From positions 124,001 to 188,000 of the forward strand of contig CAYZTM010000001.1 of assembly GCA_964481425.1 (NCBI GenBank): a DNA stretch of 64,000 bases, read 5' to 3'. The position numbers were made by a program, and so were the translations under genes. Numbering within the stretch: position 1 is the stretch's first letter; every line of letters begins with the position of its first letter. Below are positions 52,601 to 61,506 of the stretch, in pieces. The stretch is from MKUN01 sp964481425 (GTDB lineage Bacteria; Bacteroidota; Bacteroidia; Chitinophagales; Chitinophagaceae). Under the pieces are notes generated by a model that saw only the letters and a list, made by a program, of their open reading frames with translations, ran no database searches and had not been told where the DNA came from.

Positions 52601-53222
52601 TGCGGATACGATACTAAATGATTTCCTGAAGGGTAATACTAATGACTCATTGCGCGAGTGGGCTGAGGCAGTATTGCGTTATGTGGAACGTAATAAGCCC
52701 AAGGAGGTGAAGCCTATATTGCCCACTAATGATTCGCTGAAAAAAGCGACCGGCAATATACCGGCAATGCCGGCCGACAGTCTTGCCGCCAAGGACGCTA
52801 AAGCGGCCCCCAATGTCCCGGATATGAAGAATGCCGTGAAGCTGGCCCCTCCTGATAAATATACCTACAAGCCGCAGGAGGAGCATTATTGTATCTTCAT
52901 ATTCCCAGGTTACGAGGCAAGGTCATTAGGCGTAAAGGCGGCCATTACAGATTTCAATAGTTTCCAGTATAGCAAAGACCATCTTTCGGCGCATATTGAT
53001 ATGCTGAATGTGGGACTCGGTGTAGTTGCCGTCAAGACCTTCCCTAATGCGGCGGTTGCCAAAAGCTATATGAATGCCCTGAAGGCCAAAACGCAGATAT
53101 TCAGGGAATATAAGCCCAATGAATATAAAGTGGTCATCATATCAGCGATCAACTACCTGAAACTATTGGCTGACAAGTCGGATGGCCCTTACCTGAAATT
53201 CTACGACGAGAATTATAAATAA
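49686..53222 (+). CDS. porW: PorW/SprE-like T9SS/gliding protein with TPRs and N-terminal hendecad repeats
   Basis: A 1178-residue exported protein. TTG at 49686 is the start and gives signal peptide MRNRLGFVLILFLSSIFAFQSASAQ. Residues 30-240 are an unusual Arg/Lys/Asp/Ser-rich segment in which Asp-Ser recurs every 11 residues. The PorW/SprE body follows: KKKWGVPRREIQNTFTRYNYYFNSNNKMDEAL, KWADDLYLLLGEAYYYKGDYQNAIIAFRY, and more TPR units to about residue 1000. The C-terminal region (YTYKPQEEHYCIFIFP ... YLKFYDENYK) matches the family's end. In Bacteroidota, SprE/PorW is needed for type IX secretion and gliding. There is no lipobox, unlike the lipoprotein form described in other species. No other T9SS component is in the window. 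Confidence 0.85.
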   Translation: MRNRLGFVLILFLSSIFAFQSASAQKVNTDSLARARKAALDSLHAAQKRTRDSIQEARQHRIDSMKAARKRVTDSLAVIRKYRSSKHYKDSVTKSRQRRLDSVREVRKAHLDSIKAARQHIIDSTVAVRKHYTDSVRTVQKARAAKLEARRKYRESKRYKDSVAVVRQARLDSIREVRKAYSDSLIAARRAISDSLKAARKHYSDSVTAVRKKALDSMKAIRQARTDSLAKVKAKKEKAQKAKEKARIDKMDLALKLKIEKKHKAWSNETMLKKKWGVPRREIQNTFTRYNYYFNSNNKMDEALLNMQRLSKENYDSLIALFAFNPDRDSSSIAADMDSIIHKVSVGIQIHDPRTKWADDLYLLLGEAYYYKGDYQNAIIAFRYTVSIWEQQKKDQKDHKSNSKGEPSILEADKKSFLDFLKHQSVHNEAILWLARTFTQINETGNAESVLDLVEADPNFPESLKGRLALEKANIKLKEGNYKAASKELSVAAGDGELTTTTRQRCAFLAGEIYESRHEDSAAIVSFQQVLDLHPKIEMDFYARKHLANCIMTSGGKTDDVIASMKHMLKDGKYLPYYDQIYYLLGMFSLASGNDEDAITYLDKGIRAPKATKKQKAISFAHLGTIYYNKEDYIASKQAYDSAAYFAKYAPDDREVELAERRSPVLGSVAGPVGIIHVQDSLLTLAAMDEKDQRSVVRKYIKMLEDRRADSIYRAENAGVVAAEQAGNDNVPQVAWYFSNPMQVQQGYNAFKRKWGNRPLVDNWRRMSAIGFVSNNANEPAHNMTDSNAVDIDLDENGIPTEESLLAAIPNSQQRQDRARRLEQRAYIDLANAYVIQLEDYPLALKALDTLDYRYPQHEHKPQDLYLRYLIAIRQNRLDAAKDYSAQILKQYPNSTYAELVRPASEDGAGIANLQSTQAYYEETYNQLEQRQYADALQRVKVAKQKYSDPRFNGRFTIIEASALAGMSEYDRADTILNDFLKGNTNDSLREWAEAVLRYVERNKPKEVKPILPTNDSLKKATGNIPAMPADSLAAKDAKAAPNVPDMKNAVKLAPPDKYTYKPQEEHYCIFIFPGYEARSLGVKAAITDFNSFQYSKDHLSAHIDMLNVGLGVVAVKTFPNAAVAKSYMNALKAKTQIFREYKPNEYKVVIISAINYLKLLADKSDGPYLKFYDENYK
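49773..50405 (+). repeat. Coding region of 11-residue (33-bp) degenerate repeats
   Basis: In the PorW-like protein, the pair Asp-Ser starts at residues 30, 41, 52, 63, 74, 90, 101, 112, 123, 134, 161, 172, 183, 194, 205, 216 and 227. The spacing is 11 except 16 and 27, each equal to a multiple of 11 plus 5. Both exceptions coincide with a RKYRxSKxYK insert (residues 80-89 and 151-160). The unit consensus is DSxxxxRKxxx. The DNA repeats are diverged, so the period is clear only in protein. Confidence 0.9.
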
Positions 53223-53329
53223 GCGCCAATTGCTACCTTGCATGCGATAGGGAATACCTATCCATCTATAACATTATGTTTGAGGAAATATCCCTTGTTT
53301 TTTCGTAATTTACGGGTATAGGAAATTTT

Positions 53330-55591
53330 ATGCAGAGCGTAATACTACAGGCATATAACAAGAACGAAGAAGAGGAGAAGAAACTCATCCTCCGGGAATA
53401 CCGTGCCTTGCTGCGCGCTTTGAAGCAGCGCATCAAGAAAGGTGATAAGCGATTATTACGCAGGGCTTTCGAGATATCGGCCGATGCGCATAAAGATATG
53501 CGCCGCAAGTCGGGTGAGCCATACATATTGCATCCTGTAGCTGTTGCGCGTATTGTGGTTGAGGAGATAGGCCTTGGCGTTACATCGGCTATATGTGCCT
53601 TGCTGCACGATGTAGTGGAAGATACAGAGGTAACGCTTGAAGACATAGAGCAGGAGTTTGGTGAGAAGTTTGCCAAGATCATCGATGGCCTTACCAAAAT
53701 ATCGAATGTGGTGGACCTGAAAGCAGAAACCACCGTACAGGCCGAGAACTTCAGGAAGATACTGCTGACGCTGGCAGAGGATCCGCGTGTGATACTCATA
53801 AAACTTGCCGACAGGCTGCACAATATGCGCACCCTGGGCAGTATGAGCAGGGAGAAACAGTTGAAAATATCGTCAGAGACCACGTATATCTACGCCCCGC
53901 TGGCCCATCGTCTCGGGCTTTACGAGATAAAATCGGAGCTGGAAGACCTGGCGCTTAAATACACACAACCCGAGGTGTATACCGAGATCGCCAAAGGCCT
54001 GAAAGAGACCAAACGTGAACGAAGCAGATACATCAATGAGTTCATCAAGCCGATAAAAGAAGAGCTGCTGCGTAATGGTTTCGAATTCGAGATATATGGC
54101 CGCCCCAAAGCCATACACTCCATCTGGAACAAGATGCGCACGAAACATGTAGCCTTCGAAGAGGTATATGACCTGTTTGCGATACGCATCATATTAGATT
54201 CCTCCGCCGAGCGGGAAAAAGAAGATTGCTGGAAGGTATATTCTATCGTTACTAACTTTTACCGACCCAGCCCTGAACGCTTGCGTGACTGGATAAGCGT
54301 GCCTAAAGGCAATGGTTATGAGGCCCTCCATACCACAGTGATGGGGCAGGGCGGCCGATGGGTAGAAGTGCAGATACGCTCATCGCGGATGAACGAGATA
54401 GCAGAAAAGGGCCTTGCGGCGCACTGGAAATATAAAGAAGGCGCATCACAGCAACAGGAAAGCAAACTGGATAGCTGGCTGCACCACCTGCGCGATATAC
54501 TGAATAACCCCGATACGGATACACTCGATTTCCTCCAGGATTTTAAACTTGACCTCTTTACCGAGGAGATGTATATCTACACGCCTAAGGGTGAAATGCG
54601 TGTATTGCCCAAAGGTGCTACCGCGCTCGATTTTGCCTTTGATATACACTCCGAATTGGGTGCGCATTGCATTGGCGCCAAGGTGAACTACAGGTTGGTT
54701 CCGCTGAGCCACCCGCTCAAGAGCGGAGACCAGGTAGAGGTCATTTCCTCATCGAAACAAAAGCCATCGGAAGACTGGTTGACTTTTGTGACCACTGCGA
54801 AGGCGAAATCGAGGATCAAATATTACCTGAAAGAAGAGAAACGCAGGATAGCGGACGATGGTAAAGGTATGCTGCAGCGCAAGCTGGAGCATATGAAGGC
54901 GCCGATGTCTCAATCTAATATTTCGGAGTTGTACAACTATTATAAAAAACCATCACCACTGGACCTGTACTATGCCATAGCTGTTGGCAGTATAGACCTG
55001 AAAGACCTGAAGGACTTTAGTGTGCATGGGGATAAATTGCAGCAACCACCCCGCGAGGTCAAAATGGACACGCGTCACCTCGTTACAGATGAAGGGACCC
55101 AACGACAAAAACAGGCTAAAGGAGCAGAACTGATCATATTTGGTGAGAGCTCGGATAAGATATTGTACAAGCTGGCCCAGTGTTGCCAGCCTATACCGGG
55201 CGATGATGTGTTCGGTTTCATCACTTCGGGCGAAGGGCTGAAGGTGCATCGTACGGACTGCCCCAATGCGGCACAACTGCTGGCGCACTATGGCCATAGG
55301 ATCGTGAAGACCAAATGGGCTAAGAACAAAGAGATATCGTTCCTGAGTGGTGTGCGCATAATAGGGCACGATGACGTAGGGGTCATACAAAAAATAACTA
55401 ATGTAATATCGGGTGAGCTGAAAATGAACATGCGCTCCATAAGTATTGACAGCAAGGACGGAGTGTTCGAAGGCAATATCATGGTGTACGTTCACGACCG
55501 GGAAGAGCTGGATGTGTTATGCCAGCAACTGGTTGCGCTCGATGGCATATCTAAAGTAGAGCGGTTAGAAGGCACCGGAACCGCAGGATAA
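53330..55591 (+). CDS. Bifunctional (p)ppGpp synthetase/hydrolase (RelA/SpoT family)
   Basis: A 753-residue Rsh protein that makes and degrades the alarmone (p)ppGpp. The N-terminal HD hydrolase has RRKSGEPYILHPVAVA and LLHDVVEDT (HD pair). The synthetase domain has YDLFAIRIIL, SPERLRDWISVPKGNGYEALHT and VEVQIRSSRMNEIAEKGLAAHW. TGS follows (YIYTPKGEMRVLPKGATALDFAF), and a C-terminal ACT domain closes (GVRIIGHDDVGVIQKITNVI). The HD residues look intact, so hydrolysis is expected. It probably forms an operon with the M32 peptidase gene, 19 bases on. Confidence 0.95.
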   Translation: MQSVILQAYNKNEEEEKKLILREYRALLRALKQRIKKGDKRLLRRAFEISADAHKDMRRKSGEPYILHPVAVARIVVEEIGLGVTSAICALLHDVVEDTEVTLEDIEQEFGEKFAKIIDGLTKISNVVDLKAETTVQAENFRKILLTLAEDPRVILIKLADRLHNMRTLGSMSREKQLKISSETTYIYAPLAHRLGLYEIKSELEDLALKYTQPEVYTEIAKGLKETKRERSRYINEFIKPIKEELLRNGFEFEIYGRPKAIHSIWNKMRTKHVAFEEVYDLFAIRIILDSSAEREKEDCWKVYSIVTNFYRPSPERLRDWISVPKGNGYEALHTTVMGQGGRWVEVQIRSSRMNEIAEKGLAAHWKYKEGASQQQESKLDSWLHHLRDILNNPDTDTLDFLQDFKLDLFTEEMYIYTPKGEMRVLPKGATALDFAFDIHSELGAHCIGAKVNYRLVPLSHPLKSGDQVEVISSSKQKPSEDWLTFVTTAKAKSRIKYYLKEEKRRIADDGKGMLQRKLEHMKAPMSQSNISELYNYYKKPSPLDLYYAIAVGSIDLKDLKDFSVHGDKLQQPPREVKMDTRHLVTDEGTQRQKQAKGAELIIFGESSDKILYKLAQCCQPIPGDDVFGFITSGEGLKVHRTDCPNAAQLLAHYGHRIVKTKWAKNKEISFLSGVRIIGHDDVGVIQKITNVISGELKMNMRSISIDSKDGVFEGNIMVYVHDREELDVLCQQLVALDGISKVERLEGTGTAG

Positions 55592-55610
55592 GATCATATT
55601 TAACGGATAC

Positions 55611-57116
55611 ATGCAGCATAGTAAAGAGTTATACGGAAAGTATAAGGAAATGACACAGAAAGCTGCCGACCTGCAATTTGCATCGGCAGTGCTTGGCTGG
55701 GACCAGGAAGTATATATGCCCCCAAAAGGTTTTGAATACAGGGGGCGCCAGTTAGCCACACTGGCCTCTATGGCACACGAGATGCTTACTGCCGAAAGTT
55801 ACGGTAAGCTCTTACAGGAGCTTGCCGAAAAAGATGACCTGGACGAAACTGAAAAAAATAACGTGCGCCTGAGCATGGAAGATCATGAGAAGAACAGGAA
55901 ATTGAGCCCGGCATTTGTAGAGGAACTGACGCAGCAGACCAGCAATAGCTATAACGCATGGATACAGGCACGGCGGGAGAACAAATACAGTATTTATGTG
56001 GCGGAGCTATCTAAGATGATAGACCTGAAACGCAGGCAGGCCGATATGTATGGCTACGAGGAGCATCCCTATGATGCACTGCTTGATGAGTATGAAAAGG
56101 GAGCCACAGTTGCCCTGCTTGACCCTGTATTTGCAATGGTAAAAGAACAATTACCCCCTTTGCTGAAAAGTATAAAGGATGCGCCACAGGTAGATGATAG
56201 CTTTTTTAACCGTCATTATCCCCGGCAACAGCAATGGGATTTTTCGATGCAGGTGCTGAAGCAAATGGGTTACGATATGGAAGCGGGCAGGCAGGATTAT
56301 TCCGAGCATCCGTTCACTACCTCGTTCTCTCCGGAAGATGTGCGTGTCACAACGCGTGTGGACGAAGATAATTTTGCTTCCATGCTGTGGAGTAGTATAC
56401 ATGAGGGTGGCCATGCGCTTTATGAACAGGGACTGCCTGTCAGCGAATATGGTTTGCCTCTAGGTACAGCTGCCTCCCTCGCCATTCACGAATCGCAGTC
56501 GCGGTTATGGGAAAACTGCCTGGGCCGCAGTTTAGGCTTTTGGAAATATTTCTATCCGCAGTTGCAACAATATTTCCCTGAACAACTGGCTGATGTTTCC
56601 CTGGATGCATTTTATAAAGGGATGAATAAGGTTGAGGCATCGCTGGTACGTACAGAGGCGGATGAGGTGTGTTATCATTTTCATGTAATGATACGCTACG
56701 AGATAGAGAAGAAGTTGATCGAAGGTTCGCTCTCCGCAGAAGGCCTTGATGAGGTATGGAATGAATACTATAAGGAGTACTTAGGTGTATCATCACCCGA
56801 TGCGAAAAGAGGTGTTTTGCAGGACGTGCACTGGTGTCATGGTAGTTTTGGGTATTTCCCTACCTATTCTTTGGGTAGCTTTTATGCAGCGCAATTCTTT
56901 GAACAGGCATTGAAGGATATACCAGCTTTGCAGGATGATGTAAGAAGCGGATCATTTGATAAACTATTACATTGGCTGCGGGACAAAGTGCATGTACATG
57001 GCCGGCGTTATACTTCCGAAGAGTTGTGTAAACGTATTACTGGCCGTGGTCTCGATTTTAGTTCATTCATGAATTATGTACAGGTAAAATATGCAACTGT
57101 GTATGATTTAAAGTAG
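55611..57116 (+). CDS. M32-family metallocarboxypeptidase
   Basis: A 501-residue protein of the normal length for thermostable carboxypeptidase 1 (M32). The zinc site is SSIHEGGHALYEQG (HExxH), with IHESQSRLWEN containing the third ligand. Other family motifs are WDQEVYMPPKG near the start, RVTTRVDEDN before the zinc site, and VRTEADEVCYHFHVMIRYEIEK after it. It removes C-terminal residues from peptides in the cytoplasm. It sits 19 bases after the RelA/SpoT-like gene and 4 bases before the next gene, so the three are probably one transcript. Confidence 0.95.
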   Translation: MQHSKELYGKYKEMTQKAADLQFASAVLGWDQEVYMPPKGFEYRGRQLATLASMAHEMLTAESYGKLLQELAEKDDLDETEKNNVRLSMEDHEKNRKLSPAFVEELTQQTSNSYNAWIQARRENKYSIYVAELSKMIDLKRRQADMYGYEEHPYDALLDEYEKGATVALLDPVFAMVKEQLPPLLKSIKDAPQVDDSFFNRHYPRQQQWDFSMQVLKQMGYDMEAGRQDYSEHPFTTSFSPEDVRVTTRVDEDNFASMLWSSIHEGGHALYEQGLPVSEYGLPLGTAASLAIHESQSRLWENCLGRSLGFWKYFYPQLQQYFPEQLADVSLDAFYKGMNKVEASLVRTEADEVCYHFHVMIRYEIEKKLIEGSLSAEGLDEVWNEYYKEYLGVSSPDAKRGVLQDVHWCHGSFGYFPTYSLGSFYAAQFFEQALKDIPALQDDVRSGSFDKLLHWLRDKVHVHGRRYTSEELCKRITGRGLDFSSFMNYVQVKYATVYDLK

Positions 57117-57120
57117 CATT

Positions 57121-57615
57121 ATGTCGTTTGAGCTCGAGAAATATAACGAGCCTCTTGAAGCAGATGAGGTTGTATTCCTGGTAGATAAGGAACGCAAAGA
57201 GCGCAGGCAATACCTCAGGGTATTTTCCATGCTGATGGTGCTGAGTTTTATAATCCCTTTTGCCGGTGCCTGGTACAGGGCTTTCGATGGGGCCCCCAAT
57301 GCGTTCTCAGCACCACGTTTTTTTCTGAGCGCGGGTATCTTGCTTACCATATCCGGTACAGCTGTGTGGACAATGTACCGGGTGAACCTGCGCAGGTTGC
57401 AGGCAGATATCAGGAACAGGACCAAGACAATAGAATGTGCCCATGTGGTGAAGAAGCTCTATATGCCACAGAACAATACTTATTTTCTTTACCTCGATTC
57501 TACCAACAAGCTTAGTATTGAAGTGCAGGAAAGCGATTATCACCGCCTCGTTACCGGCGACGAGATTAACATTGAATTTGCAACGAACTCCCGCTTGTAC
57601 CTGGGCTATTTTTAG
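57121..57615 (+). CDS. Two-helix membrane protein of unknown function
   Basis: A 164-residue protein. Two hydrophobic helices (about 34-51 and 67-83) separate an acidic, charged N-terminus and a soluble C-terminal domain. That domain is beta-rich (TIECAHVVKKLYMPQNNTYFLYLDSTNKLSIEVQESDYHRL). I recognise no catalytic motif. It is the last gene of the RelA/SpoT-M32 block. Its stop codon is immediately followed by the stop codon of the convergent nupC gene with no intervening base. Confidence 0.78.
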   Translation: MSFELEKYNEPLEADEVVFLVDKERKERRQYLRVFSMLMVLSFIIPFAGAWYRAFDGAPNAFSAPRFFLSAGILLTISGTAVWTMYRVNLRRLQADIRNRTKTIECAHVVKKLYMPQNNTYFLYLDSTNKLSIEVQESDYHRLVTGDEINIEFATNSRLYLGYF

Positions 57616-58881
57616 TTACATCAATATGCCTGCTATGGATGCAGAAAGATAAGAGGCCAATGTGCCACATAGCAATGCCTTCATACCTAATTTGGCAAGG
57701 TCGGTACGGCGCTCAGGCGCCAGGGCCCCTATGCCGCCTATCTGCATGCCCACACTGCTGAAATTGGCAAAGCCGCATATGGCAACGGTCACTATCGTCA
57801 GGCCCTTGTGGGTAAGTATGGGCAATTCGTTACTGGTCATTTTGCTGAAGGCTACGAACTCATTTATCGTGAGCTTTTGGCCCAGCAGGGTGGCTGCGTT
57901 GCTTACATCCTGTGCAGGCACACCCATAGCCCATGCGAAGGGGTAGAATATCTTGCCGAATATCCAGTTGAGGCTCAGGTTGAAATCGGGGTTGAAGATA
58001 TGGCCACATTTCAGCAGTATCCAGTCAAGGCATGCTATCAGGGCAATGAAACCTATCAGCATGGCGATAACATTCATAGCTATTTTAAAGCCGTCGCCGG
58101 CGCCATGGCTAATGGCATCTATCAGGTTGCTATAGCCGCTCTTTACCTCCAGCTTCACCTTGCCCATGGTCTGTGACTGCTCTGTTTCCGGGAATACGAT
58201 CTTGGAGATCACGAGGGCACCGGGTGCGGCCATCAGACTCGCGGCTATCAGTTGTGGCGTAATATTCATGCCCGCCCGCAGGCCCATATTAGCATATACC
58301 ACCAATATGCCGCCCGCTATACAGGCAAGGCTGCCGCTCATGGATGCCAGCAACTCGCTCCTGGTCATAGTGGCCAGGTAGGGCCGTATCATCACCTGTG
58401 CTTCCACCTGGCCTACAAAGGCACTGGCCACATTGCTCAGTGCCTCGGCACCGCTCACTCGCATCACGAAGTTCATGGCACGGGCTATGACCGCAACTAT
58501 GCGCTGCATGATGCCCAGGTAATAAAGAATAGCTACCAATACACAAACAAGTATGATAGTAGCCGTAATATTGAACGCAAATACGAATGTGCCCGGAGCG
58601 CTGTAGTTCACTACGCTATTGGTATAGTCGTAAGCTCCTATACCACCGTACACGAAATTAGCCCCCTGTTTGGCGAAGGCTTCTATCTTTTCCATGCCCC
58701 TGCCGAGGAACTGGAAAAAATGGTTAACGGCAGGTATCTTGAATACCAGTATCGCCACAACCCACTGTAGGGCCAGTCCGCTGATCACCAACCTGAGGTT
58801 GATGCGTTTTTTATTGTTCGAAAAGAGGAAGGCGATGCCCAATATCAGCAGTATGCCTAAAAAGCCGGTAAAACGCTCCAT
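57616..58881 (-). CDS. nupC: Concentrative nucleoside transporter (NupC/CNT family)
   Basis: A 421-residue polytopic transporter. ATG at 58881 is preferred over an upstream GTG at 58905, because it starts just before helix 1 (RFTGFLGILLILGIAFLF). CNT hallmarks are ISGLALQWVVAILVF, GANFVYGGIG, GQVEAQVMIRPYL (nucleoside-binding hairpin region), SLACIAGGILVVYANMGL, and the region FVAFSKMTSNELPILTHKGLTIVTVAICGFANFSSVGMQIGG. It imports nucleosides with Na+ or H+ across the inner membrane. It stands alone on its strand. Confidence 0.94.
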   Translation of the reverse strand: MERFTGFLGILLILGIAFLFSNNKKRINLRLVISGLALQWVVAILVFKIPAVNHFFQFLGRGMEKIEAFAKQGANFVYGGIGAYDYTNSVVNYSAPGTFVFAFNITATIILVCVLVAILYYLGIMQRIVAVIARAMNFVMRVSGAEALSNVASAFVGQVEAQVMIRPYLATMTRSELLASMSGSLACIAGGILVVYANMGLRAGMNITPQLIAASLMAAPGALVISKIVFPETEQSQTMGKVKLEVKSGYSNLIDAISHGAGDGFKIAMNVIAMLIGFIALIACLDWILLKCGHIFNPDFNLSLNWIFGKIFYPFAWAMGVPAQDVSNAATLLGQKLTINEFVAFSKMTSNELPILTHKGLTIVTVAICGFANFSSVGMQIGGIGALAPERRTDLAKLGMKALLCGTLASYLSASIAGILM

Positions 58882-58995
58882 GCTATAAATATAGGGTTCT
58901 GGCACGATATCTAATACTGCATTGCTGTTTTGCAGTGTTAACTATATATCTTCATCAAAAATGCCGCAGTATGCATATTTTTAATGTATAGTGTG

Positions 58996-59003
58996 TATAT
59001 TTG
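58996..59003 (+). promoter_or_regulatory. -7 box of the first T9SS paralogue
   Basis: TATATTTG matches the Bacteroidota -7 consensus, with 27 bases to the ATG at 59031. The same box occurs at the same spacing before the second paralogue at 61472-61479. No clear -33 TTTG at the standard distance was seen. Confidence 0.6.
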
Positions 59004-59030
59004 ATGTGTACTTACTCAAATGTATTCTTT

Positions 59031-61364
59031 ATGCCCAATAAGATATACTCTAATCGAAAACTCATTATTGCTTTTTTATTTTCCTTATATAGTTGCGGGG
59101 TTTATGCTGTACCCTATTATGTTCAAAATACCAATCCCTGGGGGCAACCCACCAATATCGATATAATGAATAACGTATATGGGAATGGGAACTGGACGCA
59201 GGCTACTTATTCTACTCCTGCAATGACCATCTTTAGCCCATCTACAGATATGGTTTGGCTGGAAGGTGGAGACGCAAATGCATACTATCTTAACCTGTTT
59301 TTGGCAAATAACCATGTATTGATCGAAAGCTGGGTAACTGCTGGCGGTAAGTTGATCATCAACGCTGCACCCAACACTGGCGGAGATATTGATTGCGGAT
59401 TCAACGGTACTACATTGCATTATCCAGCCTACTCGGGAATAGCCCAGGCCGCAGATGCAAATGACACGATCTTTCACGGTCCCTTTACACCAATAACAAC
59501 AGCATATACCGGTAATCTTTGCAGTCATGCATACATTACCGGTTCTGGTTTGCATTACTTGTTATCAGGCGACAGCGCGCGAGTGATCCTTGCAAAAAGA
59601 GATTGGGGTTTAGGGAGAGTTTATTTCGGTACTTTAACACCACCTGTTTGGTGGGTACCGCAGGTGGAAGCCTATAACCTTTGGTATAATATCATGGCTA
59701 CCATTCATACTCCGCCAACACCAACTGCTGTTGGTCAGTTGGACAGTTTCGAAGTCTATGTTAACGGTTCATGTAATAGTGGAATAGAATTAACCGCATT
59801 TAAAAACAATTCCTACGCAGGGTTTGGAGTGAAAACGTATTATGGCGATAACACTATGGATTCATCTTCATTTGGGGCTGCTAATCCTACCGGTGGTGTG
59901 TTTGTTATTGATCATCTGTTCCCTTGTACAGGAACCTATACTATAAAGCAAGTATTGTACAATGGCCCCAATGCAGTAGACTCATTACAATTTCCATATA
60001 CTTACCAAAGTTGCCGGACTCTTTTAGTTTCTTTTTATTACGATGCTAATTCGAACTGTATTTATGATAATGGGGAAATATTTTCAGCGCAGCCCCTACT
60101 TACCGAAGTTGATTCCAATAATATCCCAATAGACACGGTTTCAGCAACGAGTGGATTTTATTATACAATTACCGGGAATACAGGTGACATATTCGGATTC
60201 AGGCCGATCATGGTAGGAGGAGGATATTATTTGACTTGCCCTGCCGCAGGTATACTTTATGATACACTCGATGTTACTAATTCTACGAATATGGAGTTTG
60301 GCTTATCCTGCGCTAATGGGAATATTTTTGATGTTTCGGTTGTTCCTGTTACGCATTCGGGCAGGCATTTGGCAAGTGTTATTCTTGATGTTAATAATGC
60401 CTATTGTAGTATGATGAGCGCCACGGTAAGTATGAACTATAGTCCCAAATACAACTACTCATCTTCTAATGCTGCAGTTTTATATACTGCAGGCCAGGAA
60501 GTTATTTGGAATATAGCGGCTTTATCCAGCAACACGCCACAAACTATCATTGCTAATTTTAGTCTGGCTACACCACAATGGCTAACTATAGGTGATACAG
60601 TAAATTACAGTTTTAATATAGCTCCAACTGCCGGAGATATCGACATTACTAATAATACAGTTATCATTCACGATACTATTGATGGCGCCTATGATCCTAA
60701 CCATATTGCTGTGGACCCACAAGGCTATATTGCTTCTGGTACAAAGCTTAAATATTCAGTAATGTTTGAGAATACCGGTAATGCGCCGGCGGAAAACATT
60801 TATGTGTTGGATACATTACCCGACCAGGTAGATATTAATAGTTTGCGTATGCTTTCGGCAAGTTCCCGAATGTTTACTTATATATTTGAGTCGGGGGGGC
60901 ACAATATTGTCAGGTTTGAGTTTCCAAATATCAATTTGCCTGACAGCGTACATTATCCTGATAATTGCTTTGGAATGTTCTCTTTTAGTATCAATACTTT
61001 TCAGGGGCTTCCGCTTGGTACGTTCATAGACAATGGGGTAGGGATCTATTTTGATGACAATGATGTTGTCATGACCAACACTGTACGGAATATCATAGCC
61101 AGCCCGGAAAATGTTTCCTATGTAAATGCAGTAAAGAACATAAAAGTATTCCCTAACCCTGCCACTAACGAGCTTACCATAAATGCAGATAAGAACATTT
61201 ATCATTCCTATACTATTAGTAACAGCATGGGGCAAACGATGATAGAGCAAGACATACATAACACGCAAACTACAATTAACATCAGGCTGTTTCCTGCCGG
61301 TATCTATTATATTACATTGAAAGACTCCTGTGGCAGTGAAGTGAGGAAATTTGTTAAGCTGTAA
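59031..61364 (+). CDS. T9SS-sorted cell-surface protein, paralogue 1 (DUF7619-like)
   Basis: A 777-residue exported protein. ATG at 59031 is chosen because the paralogue has the same MPxK-type start and the same promoter spacing; a signal peptide follows (NRKLIIAFLFSLYSCGVYA). Residues about 25-230 form an uncharacterised N-terminal domain (YYVQNTNPWGQ ... WLEGGDANAYYLNLFLANN ... AKRDWGLGRVYFG). Further on are an SdrD-B-like segment (FYYDANSNCIYDNGE, ATSGFYYTITGNTGD) and a DUF7619-like block of about 130 residues (DPNHIAVDPQGYI, YSVMFENTGNAPAENIYVLDTLPD, GIYFDDNDVVMTN). The last 75 residues are a type IX sorting domain (VFPNPATNELTIN ... LFPAGIYYITLK). A terminator follows. Confidence 0.9.
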   Translation: MPNKIYSNRKLIIAFLFSLYSCGVYAVPYYVQNTNPWGQPTNIDIMNNVYGNGNWTQATYSTPAMTIFSPSTDMVWLEGGDANAYYLNLFLANNHVLIESWVTAGGKLIINAAPNTGGDIDCGFNGTTLHYPAYSGIAQAADANDTIFHGPFTPITTAYTGNLCSHAYITGSGLHYLLSGDSARVILAKRDWGLGRVYFGTLTPPVWWVPQVEAYNLWYNIMATIHTPPTPTAVGQLDSFEVYVNGSCNSGIELTAFKNNSYAGFGVKTYYGDNTMDSSSFGAANPTGGVFVIDHLFPCTGTYTIKQVLYNGPNAVDSLQFPYTYQSCRTLLVSFYYDANSNCIYDNGEIFSAQPLLTEVDSNNIPIDTVSATSGFYYTITGNTGDIFGFRPIMVGGGYYLTCPAAGILYDTLDVTNSTNMEFGLSCANGNIFDVSVVPVTHSGRHLASVILDVNNAYCSMMSATVSMNYSPKYNYSSSNAAVLYTAGQEVIWNIAALSSNTPQTIIANFSLATPQWLTIGDTVNYSFNIAPTAGDIDITNNTVIIHDTIDGAYDPNHIAVDPQGYIASGTKLKYSVMFENTGNAPAENIYVLDTLPDQVDINSLRMLSASSRMFTYIFESGGHNIVRFEFPNINLPDSVHYPDNCFGMFSFSINTFQGLPLGTFIDNGVGIYFDDNDVVMTNTVRNIIASPENVSYVNAVKNIKVFPNPATNELTINADKNIYHSYTISNSMGQTMIEQDIHNTQTTINIRLFPAGIYYITLKDSCGSEVRKFVKL

Positions 61365-61379
61365 GCAGATGAATACTCT

Positions 61380-61413
61380 AAAAGAGAGGCCTGAATACTC
61401 CGGCCTCTCTTTT
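61380..61413 (+). terminator. Terminator between the T9SS paralogues
   Basis: Perfect 12-bp stem AAAAGAGAGGCC (61380-61391) with GGCCTCTCTTTT (61402-61413) around a 10-base loop. It should make the two paralogues separate transcripts. Confidence 0.88.
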
Positions 61414-61471
61414 GCATTTTATCCATTTGCGAAAAAATTGCAGTATTTTAATTTCTAATTAGTTTATTGTG

Positions 61472-61479
61472 TATATTTG
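61472..61479 (+). promoter_or_regulatory. -7 box of the second T9SS paralogue
   Basis: TATATTTG, 27 bases before the ATG at 61507, mirrors the promoter of the first paralogue in box and spacing. The 5' leaders also share a CTTACT motif after the box. Confidence 0.6.
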
Positions 61480-61506
61480 GTAATACACTTACTTAAACAA
61501 TTGCTT

